In this document: positions 49,494 to 58,571 of the stretch, one piece after another
Numbering within the stretch: position 1 is the stretch's first letter
Layout of the letters: every line of letters begins with the position of its first letter
The notes under the pieces: model-generated
Databases searched by the model: none
What the model saw: the letters and a program-made list of their open reading frames with translations, nothing else
What the model was told of the DNA's origin: nothing
Position numbers and translations under genes: made by a program
Origin: Planococcus wigleyi
GTDB lineage: Bacteria; Bacillota; Bacilli; Bacillales_A; Planococcaceae
Assembly (NCBI RefSeq): GCF_014836985.1
Contig: NZ_JACSPU010000004.1
Coordinates: 1 to 64,000, forward strand
Length of the DNA: 64,000 bases
Reading direction: 5' to 3'

Positions 49494-51164
49494 TCAGAAA
49501 GCGCCCGATCCGCCTCCGCCTCCACCAACACCTCCGCCGCCAGTTGCAGAGACTGTGCTGCTGGCTGATGTGCTGGTACTGGAAGTGGCAGCAAAGAAAA
49601 CACCTGTCAACAGCACGGGATTATAGAACAACCCGAAATCTGCAAATGCCGTTTCGCTATAGGCATTGGTGAAGCTTTGCGTTTTCTGGTTTGCCGATTT
49701 TTCATCCGCACCTAGAATATATGCATAAGCACGCATTTTTTCATCCTGTGTCAACTGCTTCCATTGCGATTGGTCCAGTTGCTCCATTGCTGTCCGAAGT
49801 TGTTTCCATTCAGCGCGGATGACATGGCCATCATACGTGATCGGTGAATAGAAACAGAAAGCGACAAAACCGATGCCGATGAGGAGGGAAAAGAACATCA
49901 GCGGCAACAGGTCCAGTATTCCGAAAACGACTGCGGCCGCAAAGAGGGCCAGGCCAATTATACCGACTGTCCAGCGCAGCCCTTTGTGTTTGCTGTACAA
50001 ATCATGTTGTTTGACTTCCTCGGCAACTTCCTGCTGCCAGGCTGTGATGGATTCGTTATAGGAAGAGTGGTTCAATTCATTTTTTGTGTATTCTTCCAAG
50101 TTCTTGATGCTGAAGTATTCGCTATCACCCACTTTGTCGAACAGCAAGTCAATCAATGTGGCTTCATGGGCGAATTCTGTATTCCGGTCAATCAGTCGGA
50201 ATTGTTCTTCTGAAAGTTGTTCCACATTCTGTTTGCGCACCAATTCCATCAAGGCGGCTGCTGTCACAGCGGGCGTCAGAATAGAGGACTTGGTGAAATA
50301 CAATGTGGCCGGAATGCTCATTTTTTGTTTAGGCACAAAGAAAGTCTCGGCATCCGGTTTTGCCTGCTGTTTGGCTTTCCGTGCACGATTCCATCCCCAG
50401 GCAGTCAGCGCCAGCAATAATGCGCCTGCCGCCGGAATTAATCCATTGCCGATGGAAGCGCCGGTATCCTGCCTTGCCGCAAAAACGGCAGCTTCTTCTT
50501 CCAGAAGCTCTTTTTCCTCAGCCAGCTTTTCTCGTATGGATCCATCTTGTTGAGGCAAGGCGGGGAACAGTGCTGCATCAAAGACGACACGGATATCCCC
50601 ATTAGAGCCTTCCGGAACTTGGCCCATTTCAAAGCGGACCGCACCATCCGTTTGCAGGCTGCCTGCCCCGTAAGCTTCGTCGTATCCTGTAAAATCCGTA
50701 TTTTCCGAAGGGGCAGGAGGGAAGAGCGTAATCGTCATCTGTTCATAATCGCTTTCATTGCGTTCATCGAAAAACGGCCAGTAGAACTCAGCGCCGTCTT
50801 CGAACTTTTCCACAGCGTCCTGGATTTCGTAGCGCAATTCGATGGTAACGGTTTCGTCGTCGCCTTCACGGAAGACCTTATACAGATGTCCGTCGCGCTC
50901 GACGTTCAATTCCTTGCCGTTTTCAAAGCCGCTGAATTTCTGGATCGATGTCCCATCTTTTGGCACAATTTCCCGCGTAATGCCGTTAAAATCGCCCTCG
51001 AATTCATAAGTATGGCTTTCCGTCACATCTACCGTTCCGTCTGCGTTTACTTGCGCATTGATGTCCACATCAGAAATCGAGTAGTCGACAGCCAACGCCT
51101 GGACTGGAAACAAAGCGAAAACCAGTAACATGATGACTATCATCATCGGTTTTGTTCTGAACAT
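49494..51164 (-). CDS. DUF2207 membrane protein
   Basis: A 556-residue exported membrane protein. Signal peptide 1-25 (ends ALA), then the DUF2207 beta-rich outer domain (about 26-205) starting YSISDVDINAQVNADGTVDVTESHTY and containing GITREIVP. One helix at about 240-258, a cytosolic region, two adjacent helices near 395-440 and a cytosolic tail. The C-terminus is a low-complexity Ser/Thr then Gly-rich tail ending SGAF, usual for the family. Function unknown. GAGG eight bases before ATG 51164. Confidence 0.87.
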   Translation of the reverse strand: MFRTKPMMIVIMLLVFALFPVQALAVDYSISDVDINAQVNADGTVDVTESHTYEFEGDFNGITREIVPKDGTSIQKFSGFENGKELNVERDGHLYKVFREGDDETVTIELRYEIQDAVEKFEDGAEFYWPFFDERNESDYEQMTITLFPPAPSENTDFTGYDEAYGAGSLQTDGAVRFEMGQVPEGSNGDIRVVFDAALFPALPQQDGSIREKLAEEKELLEEEAAVFAARQDTGASIGNGLIPAAGALLLALTAWGWNRARKAKQQAKPDAETFFVPKQKMSIPATLYFTKSSILTPAVTAAALMELVRKQNVEQLSEEQFRLIDRNTEFAHEATLIDLLFDKVGDSEYFSIKNLEEYTKNELNHSSYNESITAWQQEVAEEVKQHDLYSKHKGLRWTVGIIGLALFAAAVVFGILDLLPLMFFSLLIGIGFVAFCFYSPITYDGHVIRAEWKQLRTAMEQLDQSQWKQLTQDEKMRAYAYILGADEKSANQKTQSFTNAYSETAFADFGLFYNPVLLTGVFFAATSSTSTSASSTVSATGGGGVGGGGGGSGAF

Positions 51165-51222
51165 TTCCATCACCTCTTTCTATATTTACGGGGCGCCCAA
51201 CCAAAAGTTTCAGAAAGATCAT

Positions 51223-52167
51223 TCAGCGGAGCACGCCATGAGGCAAAATAGCGTGAACGCCTTTGACGCCTTTGACGTCGTTGACGACTTGTGTGACATG
51301 CAAATCAACGGCGACACTTGATAATGCTGTGGCTTCGGTGCGTGAAATGCCATAAAACTGTTCCATATACGACACCATTTCAGCCAAGGCAACGGCCGCT
51401 GCTTCGTTGAGGTCTTCATGGAATCCGAATGTGATCCATCCGGCAGGCGTATGGGCACGTGGCATAGACAACTGCATATCTTCATGCAGGGTTAAGGTAA
51501 TATCAACCATGTCCATCGGGCATTCGATTGCCGTTCCGGAACTTTCGCCGTCACCTTGAAGCGCATGGCCGTCCCCGAGTGAAAGGAGAGCACCTTCCAC
51601 GGAGACCGGAAGAAACAGGCTGCTGCCGCGCACCAACTCTTTGCAATCGATATTGCCGCCGAAATAGGCAGGGGGTTTTGTCGGGAAAGTTCCTGCTTCT
51701 TTCGGGGCTAAGCCCATAAGCCCAAGGAAAGGAGACAAGCCTACATTGAATTCCTGGCCGCCAAGTCTGCAGCTTCCAGTCATCCTTGCTGCATCCAGTT
51801 TCCAATCCACCTGCAGCCGTTCATTGTCGGTGATGTCCAGTTTATCGTTCTGCCAAGCCGGTATGCCGCCTGCCCAATTACGCCCATACCAGCCAGGCAC
51901 CAACTGATTGATGCGGACTTCAAGCACCATTCCCGGTTTGGCACCGGCAACTGCGATGGGGCCGATGATCGGATGGGCACGTTTTTCTTCGTTTTCGCGT
52001 GAAGTGAAAATCGTCCGTTCTTCAGTTTCAGCTGACGAATAACCCCATTCGATATCAAGGGTCTTCAACTGGATAGAATCTCCTGACTGGACTGTGAGGA
52101 TAGGTTTATAGCTTTTATTAAATGAAGAATGAAAGTGATTGGAATCGAGCGGTATTTGATGGATCAT
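51223..52167 (-). CDS. Acetamidase/formamidase family protein
   Basis: A 314-residue FmdA_AmdA family amidohydrolase, releasing ammonia from formamide or acetamide. HPIIGPIAVAGAKPGMVLEV, the NIDCKEL metal-site region, and LSLGDGHALQGDGE are the core motifs; the last two hold His and Asp/Glu residues for zinc. A late PRAHTPAGWITFGF block is also typical. GAAAGGGG before the ATG. Monocistronic or cotranscribed with the DUF2207 gene 58 bases downstream. Confidence 0.88.
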   Translation of the reverse strand: MIHQIPLDSNHFHSSFNKSYKPILTVQSGDSIQLKTLDIEWGYSSAETEERTIFTSRENEEKRAHPIIGPIAVAGAKPGMVLEVRINQLVPGWYGRNWAGGIPAWQNDKLDITDNERLQVDWKLDAARMTGSCRLGGQEFNVGLSPFLGLMGLAPKEAGTFPTKPPAYFGGNIDCKELVRGSSLFLPVSVEGALLSLGDGHALQGDGESSGTAIECPMDMVDITLTLHEDMQLSMPRAHTPAGWITFGFHEDLNEAAAVALAEMVSYMEQFYGISRTEATALSSVAVDLHVTQVVNDVKGVKGVHAILPHGVLR

Positions 52168-52295
52168 CGGTTAGCCCCTTTCGATAGAACGAATTTTCTG
52201 TCTACTCAGTCATTATACCAATGTTTGCTTCCGTGCATCTAAACCGGCTATCGAATTTGCTGATATAGAGTCGACAAGGCTTCCAAACAAAAAAA

Positions 52296-52321
52296 CGGCT
52301 AAAGCTTTTAAGCTTTAGCCG
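52296..52321 (-). terminator. Terminator of the sirtuin gene
   Basis: CGGCTAAAGCTT and AAGCTTTAGCCG arms with a two-base centre; the minus strand continues with seven T. Confidence 0.8.
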
Positions 52322-52337
52322 CAGATGATGTAATACC

Positions 52338-53045
52338 TTAAAATCGATTCCATTCATCCAGGACGTCCCCGATTTGCCGGTTGTTGATGACCAGGTCTGC
52401 ATAGCCATCAAGCGGTGTGGCTTCCTGATTGACAATGACCAATTTTGCACCATGCTCTTTGGCGATGAGCGGGAACTGGTTGGCCGGGGTGACGGACAGC
52501 GAAGAACCGAGAACGATGAATAACTCTGCCCGGCTTGCTTCAGCAAATGCCATTTCAAATGGCGCTTCCGGCAGCATTTCCCCGAACAGCACAACGGACG
52601 GGCGCAAAATGCCGCCACAACTGCAATGATATGACCCGTCCAGAAAATCTTCGCTGCTGTATGACATACCGCATGCTTGGCAATGGACTTTCTGGAGTGT
52701 GCCATGAAGTTCTGCAACCTTGTGGCTGCCTGCTTGTTGGTGAAACCCATCGACATTTTGAGTGATGATTGAATGGATGCGGCTCCGTTTTTCCCATTCG
52801 GCTAAAATCTGGTGGCCCGCATGCGGCTCATATTCTTTTACGCCAAGCACGCGTTTTCGGTAAAAATCGATGAATTCCTCGACATTATCATTCAATGCCT
52901 GGACGCTGGCCACTCGGCTTGGGTCTTTTTGTTGCCATAAACCCTGATTCGCTGAACGGAAGTCAGGCAGTCCGCTTTCTGTCGACATGCCGGCTCCGGT
53001 AAAGACCACGGTATGGGTTGATGTTTGTATCCAGTCTGAAATCAT
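52338..53045 (-). CDS. NAD-dependent protein deacylase, Sir2 family
   Basis: A 235-residue sirtuin removing acyl groups from lysines with NAD+, giving O-acetyl-ADP-ribose. GAGMSTESGLPDFRS about residue 16 is the NAD site, TQNVDGFHQQAG about 95 carries Asn/Asp, ELHG the catalytic His, and CQAC/CSCGG the zinc Cys set. GSSLSVTPANQFP follows. Similar to B. subtilis SrtN. AAAGGAG eight bases before ATG 53045; the longer frame runs back into the upstream channel gene. Possibly an operon with that gene, 28 bases apart. Confidence 0.93.
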   Translation of the reverse strand: MISDWIQTSTHTVVFTGAGMSTESGLPDFRSANQGLWQQKDPSRVASVQALNDNVEEFIDFYRKRVLGVKEYEPHAGHQILAEWEKRSRIHSIITQNVDGFHQQAGSHKVAELHGTLQKVHCQACGMSYSSEDFLDGSYHCSCGGILRPSVVLFGEMLPEAPFEMAFAEASRAELFIVLGSSLSVTPANQFPLIAKEHGAKLVIVNQEATPLDGYADLVINNRQIGDVLDEWNRF

Positions 53046-53073
53046 TTGACTCACTCCTTTGATAAAACCTCTT

Positions 53074-54066
53074 TCACTGTTTTGGCCAGGGTCGTGCATC
53101 TGCCTCGATGACCCCCAGTAATTTTCTTCGGCGCTCTTCAAGTTTTTCATATGCTTTTTTATAGTCCTTTTCCGGCAAGATAGGGATTCCTGCTTCTTGA
53201 AGAAACGGCAAGTCCGGCAAAGGCGGTACCTGTTTTGAAGGCCTGTAAAAAGACTTATTGAGCGTTTCCAGGTAATGCTGGATACTGGAACGCGATTCTT
53301 TCATCAAGAGACTGTTAGGATGATGTTGATCAGGTACAGCGAATTTCATGACGCTGAGTGCTTCATCGAAAACGGCGACCGCTGTAGGCATTGAGGATTC
53401 GTTGCTGGCAGCATGATAATAATGCAGCACGGGATAAGCAATATGCTGTGAAGTCAACGAACTCAATTGTTCTGAATAGGTGTCCAACAACGAATCGATA
53501 TTGTGGAAATCACTGCCATTCCATGCGTTTGCAACAAGCTCTTCGGGCGTCTCGCCGATGCCGTGGATGCTGGCAGCAAAAGACCGTTTCACAGTGACTG
53601 CACTCAAAATGGAAATCAAATATGTGACGCCGAATGTAATAAACAGCATACCCGTACCGGTGGCCAGTACAGAGACGATTTGCCACATGCCTTCATTCGG
53701 ACTGAAATCACCATTGCCCAATGTGAAAATCAAATAACCGGCATAATAAATGCGATCAAACCAGGAAATCGGGTCATTGCCGTGTGAAGGGGAAATAGAT
53801 CCGTCCAATCCGGCGAAAACCAATGTCCAGCCGACCCACAGCATGCCGATCCACATTGCCAAAGTGGCACTTAAAATGAAAGGGCCTGCCAAACTCAAGG
53901 ATTTTGAATGCCCAGCGGCTAATTTCCTGAAGGATTTCCAAATGAGTGAAGAAAACCAATCGGTAACCGGTCCTGCACCGCCATCAATCCATAAAGTGGT
54001 CCAAATAAAATCAACAATACATACGATAATCAGCAGAATTCCGATAACTAAATATAGGATATCCAA
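53074..54066 (-). CDS. Ion channel (Ion_trans_2) protein with TLGNGD filter
   Basis: A 330-residue membrane protein. Helices at about 3-24, 60-85 and 130-157, with a pore loop before the last. The selectivity-filter region is TLGNGD at 115-120, followed by FSP, where potassium channels usually show TVGYGD. The cytosolic half (about 160-330) is helical and not a known RCK domain. It may pass cations with altered selectivity. The gene precedes the sirtuin gene on the same strand. AGGAGG before the ATG. Confidence 0.78.
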   Translation of the reverse strand: MDILYLVIGILLIIVCIVDFIWTTLWIDGGAGPVTDWFSSLIWKSFRKLAAGHSKSLSLAGPFILSATLAMWIGMLWVGWTLVFAGLDGSISPSHGNDPISWFDRIYYAGYLIFTLGNGDFSPNEGMWQIVSVLATGTGMLFITFGVTYLISILSAVTVKRSFAASIHGIGETPEELVANAWNGSDFHNIDSLLDTYSEQLSSLTSQHIAYPVLHYYHAASNESSMPTAVAVFDEALSVMKFAVPDQHHPNSLLMKESRSSIQHYLETLNKSFYRPSKQVPPLPDLPFLQEAGIPILPEKDYKKAYEKLEERRRKLLGVIEADARPWPKQ

Positions 54067-54244
54067 AAAAGCCCTCCTTCGAAAAATCAGTCATGAATAG
54101 GGAGAATACAAGTTTGTTTTTATGATAAAGCTTTCGGTTAAAAATGTAAAAAAATCCACTTTCACTGAAGACTTGTATACGGCCTCACAAGCAAAAATAT
54201 GTTAAAATAAGAGAGATAAACAGCAAGAAAGGACGTGCAGCAGA

Positions 54245-54928
54245 TTGAGTAAATTTCGATCAGGTGCCTTGTCTAGAGCACCTTTTTTCGCTTCAAAAAA
54301 ACAAAATACAGCTCTTGATATAGAAAATATCGTCATCTTAGGTGATTCTGTGGCCTATGGCTACGGCACAAAAGGCGGCATCACAAATCATTTGAAGGAA
54401 ACCTTTCCCGCAAGCCGCATCACTAATTTGGGCATCAACGGGCTGACAAGCAGCGGGTTGGTCCAGAAAATGCAAACGGGTTCCTGGCAAAAACCGCTCC
54501 AACAAGCAGATCTCGTGTTGCTGAATATTGGAGGCAACGATTTGCTTCGCGGATTCCGGGACGGTGGGGCTAAAGGGTTGGTTCGCCAATTCGCCATATT
54601 GAAACGCACGTACCGCCAAAATTTGCTTGAAATCTATGCGATGCTTCGCAAAGCCAATGATGGAGTCATCATTGTCCAAAACAATCTGTACAACTCGATG
54701 AAAAAGGAAGTGCAGTATTTCGGCTTCACCAATTTGCTGTTCCGGATCTGGAACACGGCCATCGGTGAAAAAGGCGTCATCGTCTCCAAAACAAATGCAA
54801 TGGGCAAAAATCCTGCCATTTGGCTGGATTCGATTCACCCGAACGAAGATGGCTATAAACTTATGCATGAATTGCTGCTGCAAACTTTGTCCACGACCGG
54901 ATTTTCAATTCATCCTTCAAAAAAATAA
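54245..54928 (+). CDS. SGNH/GDSL family hydrolase
   Basis: A 227-residue esterase/lipase-like enzyme. Block I ILGDSVAYGYG with the nucleophile Ser about residue 35, block II NLGINGLTS, block III IGGNDLL, and block V DSIHPNEDGY with Asp and His. TTG start at 54245 with GAAAGGA about 11 bases before; no nearer ATG. No signal peptide seen, so cytosolic. Single gene with a terminator at 54927. Confidence 0.87.
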   Translation: MSKFRSGALSRAPFFASKKQNTALDIENIVILGDSVAYGYGTKGGITNHLKETFPASRITNLGINGLTSSGLVQKMQTGSWQKPLQQADLVLLNIGGNDLLRGFRDGGAKGLVRQFAILKRTYRQNLLEIYAMLRKANDGVIIVQNNLYNSMKKEVQYFGFTNLLFRIWNTAIGEKGVIVSKTNAMGKNPAIWLDSIHPNEDGYKLMHELLLQTLSTTGFSIHPSKK

Positions 54929-54955
54929 AACACAGGGTTTTCCTGTGTTTTTTAT
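54927..54955 (+). terminator. Terminator of the SGNH hydrolase gene
   Basis: AAAACACAGG and CCTGTGTTTT arms, 5-base loop, T-rich tail. Confidence 0.8.
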
Positions 54956-55035
54956 TTTGCCTGAAAGCATTGATGGATTCTGTTGTCTTGAAGATAATAA
55001 AGGCAGCCATCAATTTAGAGAAAGGGAGGGGAAGA

Positions 55036-56313
55036 ATGAATAACAACAGATTTTATGCATTACTGGCAGTCTTCATGCTTCTGCTATTCGGATGCAGTGA
55101 AGAAAATAAGAAAGTTGAGGAGGAAGGGCAGTTGAAAAAAATTGAAGGATACTGGGAAGGGACGATTCAAGTCCCCAATCAGCCATTGCCGATTTCGGTG
55201 ACATTTGATTCACAAAACGGTGCCATTTCAATTCCTGTACAAGGAGTAAGTGATTTCCCGTTGACGGCGATTGATTTTACGGATCCAGATCTCCACTTCG
55301 AGATGAATATACAAAACCAGCAGTTAGTCTTTGAAGGAGCATTCAATGGGGACACCATTTCCGGCTTATTTACTCAGCAAGGGCAAACTTTCCCTTTTGA
55401 ACTGTCAAAAGCTGCTGATGTTGCTGAACAAGAGCTTGGCACACCGGTTGAGATAGCAGTCGAAGGCGGCAGCATGACTGCGAGGGTTCTGACACCTGAG
55501 GGCGAAGGGCCGTTTCCGGTCATGCTGATGCTGTCGGGCTCCGGGCCAACAGATAAAAATGGCAATTCCATGGTTGTTCCAGGGAAAAACAATGGCTTGA
55601 AGATGGTGGCGGAAGAAATGGCACAGCAGGGAATTGCCACAATCCGTTATGACAAACGCGGAGTCGGCGACAATATCGGACTTCTCGTCAAAGAAGAAGA
55701 TCTGCGGTTTGATGATTATATCGAAGATGCTTCTGTATGGATTGGCTATGCGAAATCTCAAGACATGTTTTCTTCTGTTGGAGTCATCGGCCACAGCGAA
55801 GGTTCGTTGATCGGGATGATCGCCGCCGAACGGCAACAGGCTGCATCGTTCATTTCTCTAGCGGGTGTTGGCCGTCCTGCCGATGAAATCCTGATGGAAC
55901 AGTTAACAGCACAGTTGCCGGAAACCCTCCTGGATGAGGCGAAAACAATCATCAGTAAATTGAAAGACGGACAGACCGTGGCACAAGTCAGTCCGGAACT
56001 GGCGAGTATTTTTCGTCCATCTGTCCAGCCGTACCTGATCTCCTGGATGGCATATGACCCGCAGGCAGAAATGGCAAAGCTTGAAATGCCTGTGTTGGTT
56101 GCCGGCGGGACTACCGACCTGCAGGTGCCGGTCAGAGACGCAGAGCTGCTTTATGCGGCCAGTAAAGAAGGAGACCTGCTCATTGTCGACGGCATGAACC
56201 ACGTCCTGAAAAATGCCTCTTCCGACCCCGCGGAAAACATGGCAAGCTATGGCAGTCCTAATCTGCCACTGGCGGATGGCTTGATGGCAGGAATCGTTGA
56301 ATTTATGAAGTGA
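55036..56313 (+). CDS. Alpha/beta hydrolase lipoprotein
   Basis: A 425-residue lipoprotein; lipobox LLFGC about residue 20. An N-terminal beta-rich domain (about 35-135) starts with GYWEGTIQVPNQPLPISV and is common in this group. The alpha/beta-hydrolase domain follows: oxyanion region LMLSGSGPTDKNGN, nucleophile Ser in GHSEGS about residue 257, Asp in GGTTDLQVP and His in GMNHVLK. Probably a cell-surface esterase or peptidase-like enzyme; substrate unknown. AGGGAGGGG before ATG 55036. Confidence 0.87.
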   Translation: MNNNRFYALLAVFMLLLFGCSEENKKVEEEGQLKKIEGYWEGTIQVPNQPLPISVTFDSQNGAISIPVQGVSDFPLTAIDFTDPDLHFEMNIQNQQLVFEGAFNGDTISGLFTQQGQTFPFELSKAADVAEQELGTPVEIAVEGGSMTARVLTPEGEGPFPVMLMLSGSGPTDKNGNSMVVPGKNNGLKMVAEEMAQQGIATIRYDKRGVGDNIGLLVKEEDLRFDDYIEDASVWIGYAKSQDMFSSVGVIGHSEGSLIGMIAAERQQAASFISLAGVGRPADEILMEQLTAQLPETLLDEAKTIISKLKDGQTVAQVSPELASIFRPSVQPYLISWMAYDPQAEMAKLEMPVLVAGGTTDLQVPVRDAELLYAASKEGDLLIVDGMNHVLKNASSDPAENMASYGSPNLPLADGLMAGIVEFMK

Positions 56314-56321
56314 ACTTGAAG

Positions 56322-56350
56322 CGCCTTCCGTGATTCGGAAGGCGTTTTCT
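56322..56350 (+). terminator. Terminator of the hydrolase lipoprotein gene
   Basis: CGCCTTCCG and CGGAAGGCG arms, 5-base loop, four T. Confidence 0.8.
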
Positions 56351-56553
56351 TTGTATTATATAGAAGTGAAAAGATTTTCTAGTAATTTTCAATAAAGATT
56401 GACTAGTTGGAATTAAAATACTAATATATACTATGTTCTTATTATAGAAACGATTCTAATTTATTTTTAGTAAAATCCAATCGATAGAACTGAAGGGAAG
56501 AGGTGTTGGTGAAGGAAGAGTAAAGTTTTCTGAAGGAATGGTCTTTTTTTATT

Positions 56554-56573
56554 ATACTGAGAAAGCGTTTGCA
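56554..56573 (+). promoter_or_regulatory. -10 box with adjoining cre site upstream of cstA
   Basis: TATACT (56554-56559) is followed at once by AGAAAGCGTTTGCA (56560-56573), which fits the cre consensus TGWNANCGNTNNCA with one mismatch. CcpA bound there would block the start point. The -35 is weak. Confidence 0.55.
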
Positions 56574-56594
56574 AAAATAGAATAGGGGTGCCCA

Positions 56595-58025
56595 ATGTTT
56601 ACATTTTTGATTTCCATCGTCATTCTGGTTGTGGCGTATTTTACATACGGTAAATTTATCGAAAAACTGTTCGATCCGATTGAAGCAAGAAAGACGCCTG
56701 CCCACGCTAATGCGGACGGTGTGGATTTTGTGCCGATGAACAAACATAAAAACGCACTTATCCAGCTGTTGAATATCGCCGGAACCGGCCCGATTTTCGG
56801 TCCGATCATGGGGGCGCTTTATGGTCCGGTAGCGTTCTTGTGGATTGTCATCGGTTCAATTTTTGCAGGAGCTGTCCACGATTACTTGACGGGCATGATT
56901 TCCATCCGCAACAAAGGCGCGCATATTCCGGAGCTTGCCGGCAAGTTTCTCGGTGCTGCTTCCCGCCATATCGTCAACGTCTTTGCCTTATTGCTGTTGC
57001 TGTTGGTCGGAACGGTGTTTGTCACCACACCGGCATCGCTCTTGTCGATTCTATTGGACGGCAAAGTAGCGGTCGGCATCATTATCGTTATTATTTTCAT
57101 TTATTATTTCTTATCGACAATCCTGCCGATCGACAAGATTATCGGCCGATTTTATCCTTATTTCGGTGCGGTGCTGCTGGTCGGAACGCTAGGTGTCGGA
57201 ATTGCGTTGTTGTTTTCTGAATACAAGATACCGGAACTCAACTTCACCAATATGCATCCAGGCGATCTGCCGATTTTCCCGATTCTGTTCTTCACGATTA
57301 CATGCGGAGCACTTTCAGGATTCCATGCCACGCAGTCGCCGATCATTTCCCGGACCGTGGAAAAAGAATCCCAGGGCCGTTATATCTTTTACGGCATGAT
57401 GATTGCAGAAGCGATCATCGCTATGATCTGGGCAGCTGCAGCCATGAGCATTTTCGATGGCCAGACATTGAGCGGGCTGATCAATTCAGGTACGCCGTCA
57501 GCGGTCGTCAATGAAGTGTCCATGACTCTTCTTGGAGCGGTAGGCGGTACAATCGCAGTTCTAGGCGCCATCGTTTTGCCGATTACATCAGGCGATACGG
57601 CATTCCGCGCAGCACGGTCTATTATAGCGGATTACATCAAAGTGGATCAAACAAAAATGGTGAAACGACTGGCCATTGCTATTCCGTTATTCATCATTTC
57701 CGCTGTACTGACGCAAATCGACTTTAACCTGCTGTGGCGGTATTTCTCCTGGGCTAACCAGGCGACAGCAGCGATCGCCTTGTGGATCGCTACCATGTAC
57801 CTTTATATCCAAGCTAAAAATTACCTGGTATCCATGGCGCCGGCCATCTTCATCACTTATATGGTCTTCGTCTATATTCTCAACCAGAAAATCGGGTTTA
57901 ACTTGGACTTGAACCTGTCATTTGCAGTCGGACTGGTCCTCACGGCGATCATTATCGTGATGTTCTACAGCAAGGCCAGAAAGAATCGAAAAGAAGATGT
58001 ACAGACCGTTGTCACCGTCGAATAA
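56595..58025 (+). CDS. cstA: Carbon starvation protein CstA family transporter
   Basis: A 476-residue membrane protein with about thirteen helices, the short Firmicutes type. CstA motifs: NKHKNALIQLLNIAGTGPIFGPIMGA, GAVHDYLTGMISIRNKGAHIPEL, and GALSGFHATQSPIISR. Family members take up pyruvate or peptides when carbon is short. AGGGG ribosome site. A cre site over the promoter fits control by glucose through CcpA. Single gene, terminator at 58028. Confidence 0.92.
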   Translation: MFTFLISIVILVVAYFTYGKFIEKLFDPIEARKTPAHANADGVDFVPMNKHKNALIQLLNIAGTGPIFGPIMGALYGPVAFLWIVIGSIFAGAVHDYLTGMISIRNKGAHIPELAGKFLGAASRHIVNVFALLLLLLVGTVFVTTPASLLSILLDGKVAVGIIIVIIFIYYFLSTILPIDKIIGRFYPYFGAVLLVGTLGVGIALLFSEYKIPELNFTNMHPGDLPIFPILFFTITCGALSGFHATQSPIISRTVEKESQGRYIFYGMMIAEAIIAMIWAAAAMSIFDGQTLSGLINSGTPSAVVNEVSMTLLGAVGGTIAVLGAIVLPITSGDTAFRAARSIIADYIKVDQTKMVKRLAIAIPLFIISAVLTQIDFNLLWRYFSWANQATAAIALWIATMYLYIQAKNYLVSMAPAIFITYMVFVYILNQKIGFNLDLNLSFAVGLVLTAIIIVMFYSKARKNRKEDVQTVVTVE

Positions 58026-58027
58026 GC

Positions 58028-58057
58028 AAAAGCAGGCTATCGCAGCCTGCTTTTTTC
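58028..58057 (+). terminator. Terminator of cstA
   Basis: AAAAGCAGGCT and AGCCTGCTTTT arms with a short ATCGC loop and T-run. Confidence 0.85.
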
Positions 58058-58170
58058 TTTAGAAATATGACCATTAATACAAGCCTCTGAAATATTTGTA
58101 ATAAAAAACTCTTTCTTTCTCCTGTTTTTTTGCTAAAATAAGAACTTGAGGCGATTAGAAGCTTTCAAAG

Positions 58171-58416
58171 ATGGAGCCGGTCGGCCTTAAAAGGGAGGAA
58201 GAGTCAATTTCGAATAATTGGTTATGGTTGCCGGTATTGATTTTTTTGATGAACTGCATCCGTTACGTAGAAATAATGGCGTATCGGAGTTTGGCTCTTT
58301 ATCAGGTCATTTTGTTCTCATTGAATATTATGGGCATACTTTATTTGTCGTGGGTCATTTACAAAGGAAAAATTGAACGAAACAAACCAACCGGCAGACG
58401 TCATTATAAAATCTGA
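58171..58416 (+). CDS. Small two-helix membrane protein, start uncertain
   Basis: Up to 81 residues with two helices (about 18-36 and 44-62) and a basic tail GKIERNKPTGRRHYKI. The first ATG lacks a good ribosome site. Inside the frame lies AAGGGAGG, eight bases before an ATT codon at 58207 that would give a 69-residue protein beginning SNNWLWLPV. An ATT start is rare, so both options are open. Function unknown. Confidence 0.5.
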   Translation: MEPVGLKREEESISNNWLWLPVLIFLMNCIRYVEIMAYRSLALYQVILFSLNIMGILYLSWVIYKGKIERNKPTGRRHYKI

Positions 58417-58439
58417 CAGCCGGTATAAAGAGATGCCTC

Positions 58440-58471
58440 AATCAGTGGGGATTTTCTTCAGCCCACTGATT
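58440..58471. other. Hairpin without T-run
   Basis: AATCAGTGGG and CCCACTGATT, 12-base loop, between the small membrane gene and the next terminator. Confidence 0.4.
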
Positions 58472-58519
58472 GTCACTGCATCCAATCGAAGTCTTATTGC
58501 CCGTTAAAACGGGTTAACA

Positions 58520-58561
58520 AACAGCCAGTCCCTATGCAGAGTAGGGGCTGGCTGTTTTTCT
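58520..58561. terminator. Terminator before the YgaP-like gene
   Basis: A 15-base stem with one G-U pair (AACAGCCAGTCCCTA), 7-base loop, five T on the plus strand; it abuts the end of the minus-strand gene. Confidence 0.75.
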
Positions 58562-58571
58562 GCTCCGTTAT

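Noticed and set aside
49494-49560. Glycine-rich coding repeat as possible mobile or repeat element
   Set aside because: Low-complexity Gly tails are normal for DUF2207 proteins.
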